Positions 11,773-23,667 of a stretch of 64,000 nt of DNA are shown in pieces. Made by a program: the position numbers and the translations under genes. The notes below the pieces were generated by a model that was not told the DNA's origin, searched no databases, and saw only the letters and a list, made by a program, of their open reading frames with translations. Location of the stretch: positions 62,001 to 126,000 of the forward strand of contig JBAJFG010000296.1 of assembly GCA_037903475.1 (NCBI GenBank), read 5' to 3'. How positions within the stretch are numbered: position 1 is the first letter of the stretch; each line of letters opens with the position of its first letter. This stretch comes from Ancylostoma caninum (lineage: Eukaryota; Nematoda; Chromadorea; Rhabditida; Ancylostomatidae).

Positions 11773-12470
11773 TAGGTTGGCCAGAAAGTCCTGAGATACT
11801 TGTTATCTATTTTTCAAACTTGTTTTTCTTTATTCAATTACAACCAGCGTGTTAATCACTGGGCAACCTATTAGTTGGCCACTTAAAGATGAGAAGAAAA
11901 ATAGGGGAAAAATCTTGAGAATGCAGCAGATTGTTCAACAGCTAACGAACATTCCTGGACCCCAACAGAGGAATTTTGTCTTTCCGTTCAAAAACAATGC
12001 CTTTGAAGCCCTGTACTGAAATGACCGAAACGGTCAAAGGGTGATTTCTGAAATCCCATTGCAATATATAGACTTAAACTAACCAATGTTGGCAAACTGA
12101 CTAATGTTGGCTCTTTGAGAAAATGTAGCAAAAGCTTCAAAGCCTGGGGTGGCATGTCCTGCCCCCCCCCCCCCCCCACCGTACTCACCAGACCTGGCGT
12201 CAACAGACTACCATCTGTTCCTGTCTCTGTGCAATCAAATGCAAGGGAAAAAATTCGACAACATGGCTCAACTCAAAAAGTGGCTCACAGAGTCTTTTGG
12301 CTGAAAACTCCATTTCCATACAGGCAGGATCCCAAAATTATCTGATAAATGGCAATATGTTATCGATTGTGGGGGTGCATATATTTAATAATTGTTGATT
12401 GCATTAAAGAAGAAAAATAAATTTGAATAGAAAAATAAAAAATGGCGGAAAACTTTTCCGGCGACCTAAT
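11773..12470 (+). mobile_element. Internally deleted mariner relic
   Basis: The left end TAGGTTGGCCAGAAAGTCC and the inverted right end GGAAAACTTTTCCGGCGACCTA bracket about 700 bp. Bases 12,179-12,392 read in one frame as a mariner transposase C-terminus. They contain the SPDL(A)..DYHLF block with the third catalytic Asp, then KKFDN, KKWL, one stop, and KWQYVIDCGGAYI. A 17-base C run (12,162-12,178) sits where the family's DNARPH-type codons would be. It differs from the 8,967 element in ends and sequence. Confidence 0.8.
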
Positions 12471-13830
12471 ATAATAATTAAGTCTGCAAAATTTTGGCCT
12501 CTACAAAAAACTGCTGGCGCCCGCGTCCTTTTTGCATGTTCTGACAATGTCGCAAGCTCTTCTTGCGTTTTTTTCCTGCTTAGGTGTTATGATGAATTTT
12601 CCGACGATTCAGACAGATTCACTGGGTTGATATTTAACAAAATAAACGGAACCATAGGGGCTAAGCAATGCGTCAAACGGTAACATGCGAGAAGAAGGCA
12701 CGGCTAAACACCTCTCGGTAATTCGGAGTGGAATTGCGCAGGTCTTTTTAGCTAAATAAATTCCACAAGCCAAATTTGGCTCTTCTAGGATAGTGGTATA
12801 AGACTTCAGGACTGGCTTTACCTTGGGAGCCGAAAACGAGCGAACGACGGTGGACGAAAGCGAAACGCGAACGGTGGACGAAACGAAGGCAGTTTGCGAC
12901 GCATAACAACGTTAAAATTTCCGAAAACGACGGATATTTGACTTGTTGAAAATAAAAGCGGCTCGTTGCTGTTCCACAATAATATTGACACAGCTGAAGC
13001 AGGAGTCGCCTAACAACTACACGAATCATTGCTGAGTGAGTGGGACTCGAGGGAATCGTGCGTGGACGCCTGCTTGCAGAAAGAAGGAGAGTGAACAAAT
13101 CCGGACATTTTATAGACTGCTTTCCGAAAATTGCTATGTTTTCTAAGAAGAAAATTGAAACTGAGAGCTCCATGCATCCTCTATGGTCTCTCTTCCTTGA
13201 AAAATTGGACTGATCTCATTCCCAGAGGCAGCTCAAAGGGTTCTTTAGGGCTGGAATTTACCCAGACAAACTTTTCTTATTCTACCACGGCTTCTTCAAT
13301 GGCTAGCTGAAGTCAAGCAAGTACATACCACTCCAAAAATTGGATGAAAACATGCCATTTGATATTTTAGATTCTTGGATCATTCTATCCGTCTCGAAGC
13401 TCCGCGGAAGTTCAGAAGCTACTTTTTCTCTGCGTCTTCACCCAGAACTTCCGCAGAACTTGCGCGGAACTTCCGAGAAAATCGACGCGTGACGTCATAT
13501 TTCCGCGGAAGTTCCGAAAGTTTGTTTGGGTAGAGTGCTGTGACGGTGACGTCATTGTTTTCCGAATATGAGTCTTGTTCCACGGTTTCAGCTGGACCCA
13601 TTGCTACTACATATGTAGTTATCGTGGTAAATACCATCAAATTTTGAAAAACTTGCTCCTTGCCAGGGAACCGGAAGCCGCAAAATTTTATATTGGGGAG
13701 GCTTAGGTAAGCATAGCGTAACCCTGTATTTTTGAAACCCATCGAAAATGTGTCCGACCACTTTTCTCTGAATTGTAGGCTCCTTCACCCATTCCAGTCG
13801 GTAACGCAAATTCTCTAATGCAAAATCACT
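12471..13830. other. Intergenic, no gene supported
   Basis: Two local oddities are visible: a short repeated GGTGGACGAAA(G) motif at 12,849-12,895, and a cluster of TTCCGCGGAA-type words at 13,401-13,520. No spliced or intact coding region is recognised. Confidence 0.45.
13401..13520. repeat. Cluster of TTCCGCGGAA palindromic words
   Basis: TCCGCGGAAGTTC (13,401), GAACTTCCGCAGAACTTGCG (13,445), GCGGAACTTCCG (13,464) and TTCCGCGGAAGTTCCG (13,501) form inverted and direct repeats within 120 bases. They may be the core of a small foldback element. Confidence 0.55.
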
Positions 13831-14091
13831 TTGAAGGCAGTGTCCCACCTCAAGATCGTTCTTGAGATTTCAAGGTTAAAAGAATCTCCAGGAGCTGTGA
13901 TCACAACGGTATACCTTTTTTTCATGCAAGACAGCTGAAAAACTGCATTTCCGAGTAACAATTTTCAAGGAGCCTTTGGGCGGAGAAAGGGGCAGAGCTA
14001 AGAAACTTTCCGTATAATTCACTCAAGGAGGCGCACCTCCTGAGGAAATTCGTATTCGTAAAACGATCTTGAGGTGAGACGCTGCCCTTAA
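13831..14091. mobile_element. TTAA-type MITE (copy 3)
   Basis: The left end TTGA AGGCAGTGTCCCACCTCAAG and right end CTTGAGGTGAGACGCTGCCC TTAA are inverted repeats that continue with ATCGTT/AACGAT. The right flank is TTAA and the left is a one-base variant. The AGGCAG/CTGCCT ends match those at 5,742 and 15,769. It lies about 310 bases upstream of the cyclase start codon. Confidence 0.7.
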
Positions 14092-14399
14092 ATTCTAATA
14101 AATTCACCTAAAGATGGCGACTAACTATAAATGCCATTAGACAGAGAGTTGGACTGTACTGTGTCATTTTATTGTTTTTTTTTCAGAAATACTGGAGTTT
14201 GTCTCCAGAGATAGTGCGTGTTTCCAGAGATCACTAGCGCCGTTGGCCTGCCCTCCGTAGATTTTCCTCAAATAACGCTGATGGAGCGTTAGAAGCTTGA
14301 CTTACGATGTTTACCGACGGATGATTGCGTGTCTATTAAACATTCATCTGAGAAGCATGGCAGGTCCGCAGCCAAGGTGCAGAAGCGTTCACTGCTGCC

Positions 14400-17300
14400 A
14401 TGGTGAGTTGTCCACATAGCAATTATTTTATTTTTTTAAATTATTTCCAAATGGTTACACTCACTTGCTTCTAATCTAAGGTTCCTTACAGTTCGGATTC
14501 ATCCACGAGAGTATACGACAGCTGATGCTGAGAAAATTTGGCGAGGAGTTTTGGGCGAAAGTGTTGTGAGTTGGAAGCTTTTCTTCTGGAACTTTTCCAC
14601 AGCTGAACAAAAAAAAGTAAATAAATATATAAGTAAGTAAATAAGACTAACCTAAAAATCAGAATATCTCCAAATTTGGAGACATCCGTGGCAATGAATA
14701 TAACTTAACATGTCGCCTAGATCTCAGTGTTTATTTATTCTACAATTCACCTAATGTTATATTCTTTTATAATTATAATAATTTATTATGAGATTTTACC
14801 CGATTACAGGATAAACACAATATTTTAGGCAAAGGGCAGGATTTGAGAGTGGAAAGGAAAATATTGTGAATCACTATTACCCCGACTCTGACACGTATAT
14901 TTTGGTGGACGCTGTCAGTGTGATATCCAGTGAGATTTCAGATAGCAGTTTTTATTTGCGCATATTTTTATTTTTCAATAATCATTTGTTCGGAATTCCA
15001 TAAATATTCATTGAAATACGTCGCAGAAATGTCAAGAGAGCAAGTATGGGAGATGTATGGGGAATTTCTCATCGAATATACTATGGAAATAGGATGGGAC
15101 GATTTGATCCGTTCGATGAGCCCGAATCTGAAGGTATTCCTTCCATGCTTCACTGTTTCTATTGGTCCACCAAGGAAATGGTAGCAAACAGAATTAACTA
15201 ATTATTTTTGATGTTTTTTCCGTTTCAAAACGCCTTCCTGCCGCGAAAAAGTAACGATTAACGATGAGTTAATTGTTCAAGAAATTTAAACAGCATGGAT
15301 TTCGTGGATTCGCACGAAGATGTGTTGAAATTCCAAGGAAAATAAAGTAAATAATCTCGACACATTTCACCAGGATTTCACTTACAATTAGGGCTTCCTC
15401 GACAATTTGGATTCACTGCACTACTTCATCGACCACGTCGTCTACAAGGCAAACTTACGAGGACCGTCGTTCCGATGCGAGGACAACCCCGATGGGACGA
15501 TCACTCTGCACTACTACACTGGCAGACCTGGACTCTATCCGATTGTGAGAGGTATACAAATTTTTTTCATCGCACACATACGTGCAGGGAAATTCAGCCG
15601 CCGAGGCCGGCATGACGCAACGCAACCTGACGCGTCGCGGCACTCTGGCTGTCTGCCACTCGCGCGATCGATGTTTGCGCTCTTGTTCCATACTCGATGT
15701 TTGTCGTGTCGCGTCAGGGCGTAATGCGTCGTAATGCACGAGTCTCGACAGCTGGAGGGGCCTGTAACTTAAAGGCAGGGGTCCACCTCATTTTCGTAGT
15801 TCAGCTAACAGCAGATTCTGCATCTACTCGGCGCGGTGGTTCCAACGGTATACATAAATTGTCTCAGAATGGTCTATAAACCCGTCTTCCAGGACGGGGT
15901 CTGTAACAGTTTGCCAACCCGAGTTGACATGTGAAGCCGTTGATCTTATCGATTGGACACGCCAAGACTCGTTGACCGACGCGGCAGCCGTGGCAGGCAG
16001 CCAGCACAGCTTGGAGCGATCCGCCTCCAGGCTCCGAATTTTTGTCCAGTTCGAGCCTTTCAAAAATGGGGATTTCGTCGCTTCTGTGCCTGTTGATGTA
16101 CATCCCAGGGATCAACATGATGAGAAGGTCTAGGATATGTTGGTAAATCCAACAGGCAGAACGAGGTGGCCCTCTGCCTTTAAGATGGCACTAAGCTCTA
16201 CTTTATTCTACCTCTTATTTCAATTTATTTTTGTCTCTTATTAATTTTTATAGTTCTTGATTGAATCTAACAAGGTAATCTTATTTTATAGCTTTTCTCC
16301 TCTGACTCCTGTTTGTTACAGGGGTGTTGCGTGAGGCTGCTAAGCGTGTGTTCAAGCTTGATGTGATCCTATCAATCACCGGTCGCACACAAAGAAGTGT
16401 TCAAATGACTACAGGAGAACGAATCGAGGAACACGTTATATTCCTTATCAAGGTACTAGACCCACTTAAAATATTATTGTTGTAGTTTGTAACACCGTGT
16501 TTTTGTATTGTGGGCGGGCACAATGCTTGTCATGGACCCATAGGTTAGGTGTAGCGAGGGGCGTCAATCATCTTACACTACATAAAATGTTAATAGAAAC
16601 CGTTGACAGTATTAGCTAGGGCACCAGAGGATTGAAGCACACAGTTGTGGTGATTTCAAAAGGCGCTGGAAGCGGTCTGGATTTCCATCAGAAATCTGGG
16701 AATGAACAGTAGGAAAGGACGAGTAATGACTACGTAATCTTGGGGACCCAGAACATGAATCTTGATTTGCTAATCTGGTTTTGCTAGGTTATGCGTTCGG
16801 AAATCCTGGCCGAGAACCTAGTACCTCTATTAATCGCAACTTGGGTAACTGGGTTTTATTTCGGGGAAGCCAATGGAGCCCACATTGACGGAACCAAGGA
16901 ATTTACCATTTTCACGGTCCTGAAACACAAGTAACTTGCGCACCAGTAAAAAAAAACTTCAGAAGGCATCCTTGTTACCGTGAACATTCTGGAACCCTGT
17001 ATAACTCTAACACAAGACAGGATCAGGTGAAGAGGCTTTTGCGACACCATTCGAAGTAGCGGAATTTTGAACTCCTCGTTTGTAGTCCGAATTTTCTAAA
17101 TGGAAAGGGTTCGTTCCTATACTAACTTGGGTGTTTCTCTCGCCCAACAACAAACGCGCAGAACGCAAAGACTGAAATCTTAATATTGTTGGCAAAATTT
17201 TTCTGAATATAGTTTTGAAATGATCCTTTATTCTGATGTTTATAGACCGCGAACGCCCAAGATGAACTCTTAGGAAATGTTGGACAAAATCTTCAGCAGG

Positions 17301-20300
17301 GAAATAGCTTCAAAATACGCCTGACAAACCAGGATTTCATCACAACATTTCCTTACCACTTCGTTGTCGATCAAGACTGCCGTCTTGTCCAAGTAGGGAG
17401 AGAGCTCTAGTAAGTGGATTTCCACCTAAAGATCTTACCTCTGACCTTGATCATGCCTATTTTCAGTAATCACATTCCAAGAGATCTCCTTGTTCCTGGC
17501 ACACCACTAATCCGAGTTTTCGAAGTTGCTCGACCTCAGATACCACTGGATTTCGATTCAATTTGTAATTTCATAAACGCTGTCTTCGTATTGCAAGTGA
17601 AAACGACTCCGATGGAATTTCAAAGGAGTTCGAACAAGCGGAACAGCCAAATTGGGGATGGGTAGGTTAATCTGCTTCGTTTCAGGCTTGATCACAACTA
17701 CATATCAGATTACAGTACTGGTGGTGATAGTGATAGCAATACGGACCATATGACGCAGAGTCAGCACCTGAAGTTGAAAGGACAAATGATGTTGATGTCT
17801 ACAGGTACGCGGAAGCTGGGAAATTTTAAAAAAATTGCTGCTTGGGTAGAAAACACCTGTCCGAAAACTTTCAGGAATTCCTCTAATTCAGAAAATGAAT
17901 AGAAACACTAAAGTAGCCTGAAGTATATTCAAGTACGTTCCTTAAAGATGCCGTCCCGCCTCGGAACCGTTTTTGAGATTCCCATATGAGAAAAACCTCT
18001 GGCAGTTGCTGATAGCAATATTATACGTAATTCCATGGAAGCTTTACATGCATCATAAAAATTTACAAAACTTTTTGGTAATTATGATGAGTGAATGTTT
18101 TGGAATTTTTTGAGGCGTAACCCACTTCTGAAGGTGGAAAAGCAACGGCAATAATTAGTGAAAAACAAATTTATCAGAAAAATTAACGAAAAATGTACGA
18201 AATCTGCTCGGATTGACACGAAGTGCAGTTTCCAGTAGATTTCGCTTATTTTACGTTATTCATTTGCAATTGTATAATACGTGAAGTTCTAAGCCAAATA
18301 GCAAGTCACGGCAGGGAACAGGAAAGCATAGGCAGAACAAAAAAAACTGTCCAGTGGTTTGGATGTCAATTAATAGCGCCTGGATAGCCGTGTATAGTAC
18401 AGGGAACTCTAAACAGCGGCGTGTAACAGGCGGGTCCGCGGCGCGGCGTGGCACTCGGATCGCAGCTGCTGACAAAAGCAGAGAAGACAGCGACATGTGC
18501 AAAGTTTCCGTGTCTCTGCCTAAGAGAGCTGCGCCGCAGTCCCACCCCTTGCACACGTCCATTTGGAGTTCCCTGTATTTGTCGTTTTTCAGGACGACAT
18601 GTGATGTACCTCTGCTCACCATACGTCACATCAATTCCTGAATTGCTTCAATTCGGACTGCGTCTGACTGCTATGCCTCTCCATGACGCCACGAGGGACT
18701 TGATTCTTCTCAACCAACAACGTCTCAGTGATGTCGAAATGAAGTATCTCTTTCTGAAATTTCAATGAGTACTGACGTTTCTACAATCTGGTAAACTTCT
18801 TGAAATAGTACTCTATTCCTCGTGTCAACAACTTTTTAAGACCCTTTACTGATGTCAATGCAACTACTTATTTCTTCACCGATAACAGTACGATTCCAGT
18901 CTGCAGCTGGAAGCCAACAATGAGCAATTGGAGTCAATGGCCAAGGACCTAGAAATTGAAAAAGGGAAAACCGACGCGCTATTAAGCGAAATGCTGCCGG
19001 CAACGGTAGCTCATCAGTTGAAAAGCGGACAAACTGTTGACGCTCGTATGTCTTAAATTTATAAATGAGCTTTGCAGCTCCCTATCTGAAATAATGGCCC
19101 TGTTTTAGGTGAATATGAGTCAGCCACTGTGATGTTCTCTGATGTGCCTTCATTTCAACAAATTGTACCGTTTTGTCAGCCAAAGGATGTCGTGTATCTA
19201 CTTAATAACTTATTTACTCGATTCGACAGATTAGTTGGTCTACAAAAGGCACGTGCAACAAGACTTGAGAGAAATTTATGGTCTAAAACATCATCTATGA
19301 CAGGCTTACAAAGTGGAAACTGTGGGAGACAGTTACATGTCCGTCGGAGGGATCCCTGACATCACAGACGATCATTGCGAAGTCATTTGTCACCTAGCGC
19401 TTGGTGAGTTCTGGAGAGGTTCTTTAATGGTCTCTAAGCTACAATGTGGATGCGTCGGAGCTATATGTATATCTTTGTTGACTTGTGATGAATATAGGTC
19501 TTAACAAAAACCCGGAAGACTCGTCAAAGACACCCACAATCGGAAAATTAAAAATTGAAACTCCATTAAATGTATGAATATGTCCATGTCTTCCCATAGT
19601 TGTCTATGTCTTTGTGTTGGTTAATCGATATGTTAGCAATAATTGAAGTGATTTTATATCATTTTACTTATTTACTCTGATAACTATGCATGTAGCCCGA
19701 ACGGCGTACTGGTTCGGGTAGAAACCCTAGCAGCAACGGTTGCCACTTGCTGCCATCCTCCCCTCGATTGCTGCTCAACTTGTCGGCCCTTTAGCAGCAA
19801 TTGCTGAGGGACGGCAGCAATCAAGGGGAAAATGGCAGCAACTGGCAACCGTTGCTGCTAGGGTTTCTACCCGAACCATTACGCCGTTCGGGCTACGTTC
19901 ATGCTGCACAGGTATCAGAGCACGTGTGACTACGGTTCGGGTCTTCAAATAAACAAATAAGTAAATAAATAAGTGAAGGAATTAAGAAAGGCAAACTATC
20001 CGAAACCTTTCCGTATAAACGATGGAAAATTTGATAAATTGTGACAGTACAATGACCTTTGAAACTCTTCTATCCACTTCATCCGGAACTTTCGATTGAC
20101 TGTTTTTTTTTTGTAAATATAGATAGTTCCTTTTAATATAGCTCAATTGGAGAAGACTCAGTTGTATTGGGGACCCAACAATCCCTGAGATATAAGCGTT
20201 TCTTTCAGGTATGCTCATGGAAGCCCGTAACGTGTTAGATCCCATCTCTGGTAAACCGCTCCACATAAGGGCAGGTATTCATACAGGTCCAGTTGTGGCT

Positions 20301-21522
20301 GGAGTGGTTGGGGCAAAAATGCCAAGGTAACCATTTGCTTCTCTTGCCTTTTTCTTTTCAATATCCATATTTGATTGATCAAAATAAATAGGTTACACTG
20401 TGTTGTGACAAAAACACATCAATTGATATAAAGATAGGTTAGGATATGTCATTTATATGATTAAATAATCTTTTCAATTATCAACTGGTTTCGCTGTTCA
20501 AAACAGGTCTTGCTGAATAGTATCACTTGCCTTTCAAAAAAGTCCTACTATTTATTTATTTATTTAAATGCAGTCTTAGGTGCGCCACAACGAAGCACAG
20601 AACAGGAAGACTCAAAAACGGATAAAACAGCAGAGTAAACTATTCACCATCTCAAAACGGAACAAAATAGGAAATTTAAAACAGAAATTAAAAAAAGGTT
20701 AAAGTAGAAGATAAGCGATGCGAAGCTATGCAAATAAGTACAATACTTAGTGACAGCTGCTGAACTACCCGAAATTCTCTTTTAACGATATTCCATTGCA
20801 GTAAGGAGATGCTGTGGCCTTTGTTCGCTACATAATGTTAAAACTCATGCTCATCCTTTATTAGGTACTGCCTATTCGGTGACACAGTGAACACCGCATC
20901 TCGTATGGAAAGTCACAGCCCTGTCGGACGCATCCACTGTAGCGAGAATGCTGTCGCGTAAGTTGTTCTCAAAGTGCTTCACACTGAAAAGCATAGAAAA
21001 CATGAACGGCCTAGTGGAGAAAGCCGTTTATTGTACCCCATGATGATCATAGCAGCATGGAAAATATTAATTTCATTTACAGAAGCGCACAACAGACAGG
21101 CAGGTTCGAATTCGAGTCACGTGGAAAGGTTCAGATCAAAGGGAAAGGAGAAATGAACACGTACTTCTTACTCAAGAGTTATAAGCGTTCTATATGGGAA
21201 GTGATAGATGCAAAGCGAGGTGAGCTTTTTCAATCATTTCCACATGAACTGCAAACAGCGGAAACTTCACTAGTCTAGCTTGGCCATAAATGGATAGTTT
21301 ATTCGGAAAATACGTACATAGTTAATGCTTCGCCTCCAGGGCAAGGATATTGGGATGTGTACTGTCTCTCATCTGAAAAATTTGTAGCGACAGTTTAATT
21401 ATATTTTTACAGACGAAAATGTAAACAGTATTGACGGCTATCAAGAGCTCAGGGATGCTTTCGTGGACGAATCGAGGCTTAAGAAACCGTACAAGCACAC
21501 TGCTGTATGTGCAATCTCCTAA
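14400..21522 (+). CDS. Atypical soluble guanylate cyclase (H-NOX/GCY-31..37 family), 17 exons
   Basis: Makes cGMP from GTP and is expected to be a cytosolic heme-based gas sensor. Exons: 14400-14402, 14492-14565, 14829-14929, 15027-15133, 15392-15551, 16322-16452, 17246-17409, 17467-17661, 17686-17804, 18593-18743, 18900-19045, 19109-19248, 19304-19403, 20209-20326, 20865-20957, 21083-21219, 21413-21522. Phases agree throughout, giving 682 residues, normal for the family. Exon 1 holds only the ATG. The H-NOX domain occupies about residues 1-180, with proximal heme ligand His105 and Tyr136-x-Thr138-x-Arg140 in place of the usual YxSxR. Then come the HNOBA region, a helical linker (about 400-430) and the cyclase domain. 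The latter keeps metal ligands Asp462 and Asp506, purine-selecting Glu502 and Cys572, and Asn579/Arg583, so it looks fully catalytic. Intron 12 starts with GC. Introns 5, 9 and 13 carry foldback elements. AATAAA signals lie near 21,764. Orthology to a particular GCY (35/36 favoured) is inference. Confidence 0.95.
15769..16183. mobile_element. TTAA-type MITE in cyclase intron 5 (copy 2)
   Basis: TTAA AGGCAGGGGTCCACCTC and GAGGTGGCCCTCTGCCT TTAA form the termini of a 415-bp insertion lying wholly within the 15,552-16,321 intron. The TTAA flanks and AGGCAG ends match the elements at 5,742 and 13,831. The interior is GC-rich and differs from the other copies. Open frames inside it have no recognisable product. 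Confidence 0.75.
18398..18577. mobile_element. TACAG-ended MITE, copy B, in cyclase intron 9
   Basis: It starts TACAGGGAACTC and ends GAGTTCCCTGTA, with inner GC-rich inverted segments (GCGGCGCGGCGTGGC near 18,438 and GCTGCGCCGCAG near 18,529). It is related to 5,023-5,182 by ends and layout. It sits only 15 bases upstream of the exon 10 acceptor, so it may supply part of the branch or pyrimidine region. Confidence 0.7.
19692..19896. mobile_element. 205-bp near-perfect palindrome in cyclase intron 13
   Basis: The left arm GTAGCCCGAACGGCGTACTG... mirrors ...CATTACGCCGTTCGGGCTAC. The arms extend for roughly 90 bases each and include repeated GCAGCAA/TTGCTGC words. A degenerate relative occurs at 29,175-29,303. 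It contains no coding sequence and is likely a foldback MITE. Confidence 0.8.
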
Positions 21523-22504
21523 TGTGCGTCTTGTCAGTTGTAGCTGCTTTCCCTATCTATTATCGTTTTGTACACATTTGTACATCGTTTATTAATCCAG
21601 AAGTTTTTTTTCTAATGCTGTAGAGCTGTTTGCAGTGTTGGTTGCTCGTTGTTAAGCTCTCAATAGCTGCACATCTGAGTCGTATTTCTATCTAATTATA
21701 GCACTTTTACAAGTTTACAGACCTATTTGTTGGCACGTGTGAGAACAGCGTAACATCTCAATGAATAAATAAATCTATTTTTATTTTTTTGTGAGCCCTC
21801 TAGTACTGAGAGTGCATTGCAGTTGAAGAAATGCACTCTCCCCTACGGTCTCCATAAGTAATATCTCATCCTAACCATGAATACTGCGCCTTTCCACCTG
21901 TGACCCCATGTTCTCGCCCTCCAGTCATGGTTGTGAAAATTAAACCAAGAAGGGGCACTGGACCCTGCGATTGGCCTGTTGGACGATTTGACCAATCATA
22001 GAGCTCGGCTAAACAGCTCTCTCCAGGTAGAGGTTATCACACCACCAATCATTAGTTCGACTACGACAATGGTGCTCTACACCGTCTCTTACTATATGTA
22101 TGGTGAAGGCTTTAGAAATTTAACCAGTGGTTTTGGTTTAAGATGAAGCGGATGAAGTGGTTGACGAACGCCTAGTATAGCTGAATGAAGAGAATCTGAG
22201 GAGCGATACTTACGAGCTGGCATGGGAACTTTAGTGGTACCTATCTTATACAGTGGCTGTGTTCAGCTGCATCGCCTCGAAAAGGCAAGGAAATATAGCA
22301 CATTAATTAATCACGTCCTTCCTGCTACCATTTCAAGTGCGGAGAGATGCACATCTAACCCTTTCGACTGTTCCGGTGACTTTTGATTGGCCCAACAACT
22401 CGGATACCGGAGTAGAGAAGGAAGTGATGGAGTCAACCTTGAATTCCGCCACCAGAACGAGAACTCGCGCTTCAGACGACAATGCTCAGTGTTTAGTGGA
22501 ATTA
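21523..22504. other. Cyclase 3' flank and intergenic DNA
   Basis: Contains the probable polyadenylation signal AATAAATAAA near 21,764, and a GATTGG/CCAATC repeat copy at 21,967-21,998. No further gene is recognised. Confidence 0.5.
21967..21998. repeat. GATTGG/CCAATC palindrome (family copy 2)
   Basis: GCGATTGGCCTGTTGGACGA followed by TTTGACCAATCATAGAGCTCG. Same arrangement as at 2,801 and 61,588. Confidence 0.45.
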
Positions 22505-23030
22505 CAGGGTGGGCCAAAAATACGGTAACAAAGAAAAAGGCAATCAGAAAAAGGTCTTTAAAGCAATCTGGAACACTGTCACATGATTTATGTACACCAA
22601 CTCCAAACGAAGATAATACCAGAAAACATCTTGACATAACCACCATCCGCTAGGAATCAGACCCATAGACTTCGAATGAAGTAGCAGGCCTCGGCGCGCA
22701 AGTGATTGCACAAAAATTTATTTCCTATTTTTGAAGTTCCTTTCTGGAGAATCCCTTTCTGGAGGGGTTTTGAGCAAGCCTGTGTCTCAGGTGCCGCGAA
22801 AACCTACTACATTTTAATGAGTTCTGTGCCATTGACTTGCCACTCGACAAAACCAATAGGTCTTATAATTTATTATTTTCCCAATTCTGAACCAGGAGCA
22901 ACCTGAGTTTCTGAGCACTATACTGGTGAAACGTCCGGAGACGGCCTCCTAACTAAACATGACTTCGAGGCAGAGCATACTCCTTTAGAAGCAAAACAAA
23001 TCATGTTACCGTATTTATGGCCCACCTTTT
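22505..23030. mobile_element. TA-flanked CAGGGTGGGC element, copy 1
   Basis: It begins after TA with CAGGGTGGGCCAAAAATACG and ends near CGTATTTATGGCCCACC, so the termini are inverted. The right terminus is slightly eroded. The whole 0.5-kb sequence aligns by eye with 52,132-52,659. No transposase is seen. The TA target and TIR form suggest a non-autonomous Tc1/mariner-class element. Confidence 0.8.
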
Positions 23031-23130
23031 ATAATGGAACCACCCACTGGTTGGGTTTCCTGTCAAGAACGACTGCAAATATACTGCATAGCTGTCAGTT
23101 ATGTTGAAGAGGAAAGGTGATTCCGCTCAA

Positions 23131-23168
23131 ATGTGACGGGAAAATTTTCCGATAGCCTGATATAATAG
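23131..23168. repeat. Mariner-like terminal fragment
   Basis: GACGGGAAAATTTTCCGATAGCCTGATATAATA resembles the right end of the relic at 12,448-12,480 (GGCGGAAAACTTTTCCGGCG ...). Only this end is recognisable. Confidence 0.4.
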
Positions 23169-23667
23169 GAAGGAAACAAAATGATCTGAAAGATACAAAT
23201 CAAAAAAAAAATAAATAAAATTATTAATGTTACAGAAAGATTTATGTCATAGAAAAGAGGTAAAATTCATATAGAAATGTTGCCTATTTGCCTGTTTCGT
23301 TCCCTTACCATATACGGGTAAATAGGCTTAAGAAATAGGTCCTCCCGGGAACTCATCTGAAATTCCTGAAATAGAGAATGGAAACTCAAATTTGGGTAAT
23401 CAAACCACATTGTGCTAAATTACTTACCTTTCTTTTTGGAATCATAGATCAGTGCTACGATGTAGTGGAGATCATATTTTTCCCCTCTGTTAGTTGACTA
23501 TGCCTGTGCTGACAATTCCGAGTAGTTTAAGAATCCATGATGTCAGATCATTCAAGCCTTATGCGAACTCCAGTGAATTTCCATTGCTCAGTGGTCAGTG
23601 ATGTTCCAAGCGTGCATATAAAACACCGCCGTGTCGACGTTCATCTCCCACTTTCGGTATTTTCACA

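Noticed and set aside
18890..18899. Acceptor GATAACAG at 18,888 for cyclase exon 11
   Set aside because: It gives the wrong frame. The acceptor GATTCCAG at 18,899 restores the family sequence [17 protein letters not shown].
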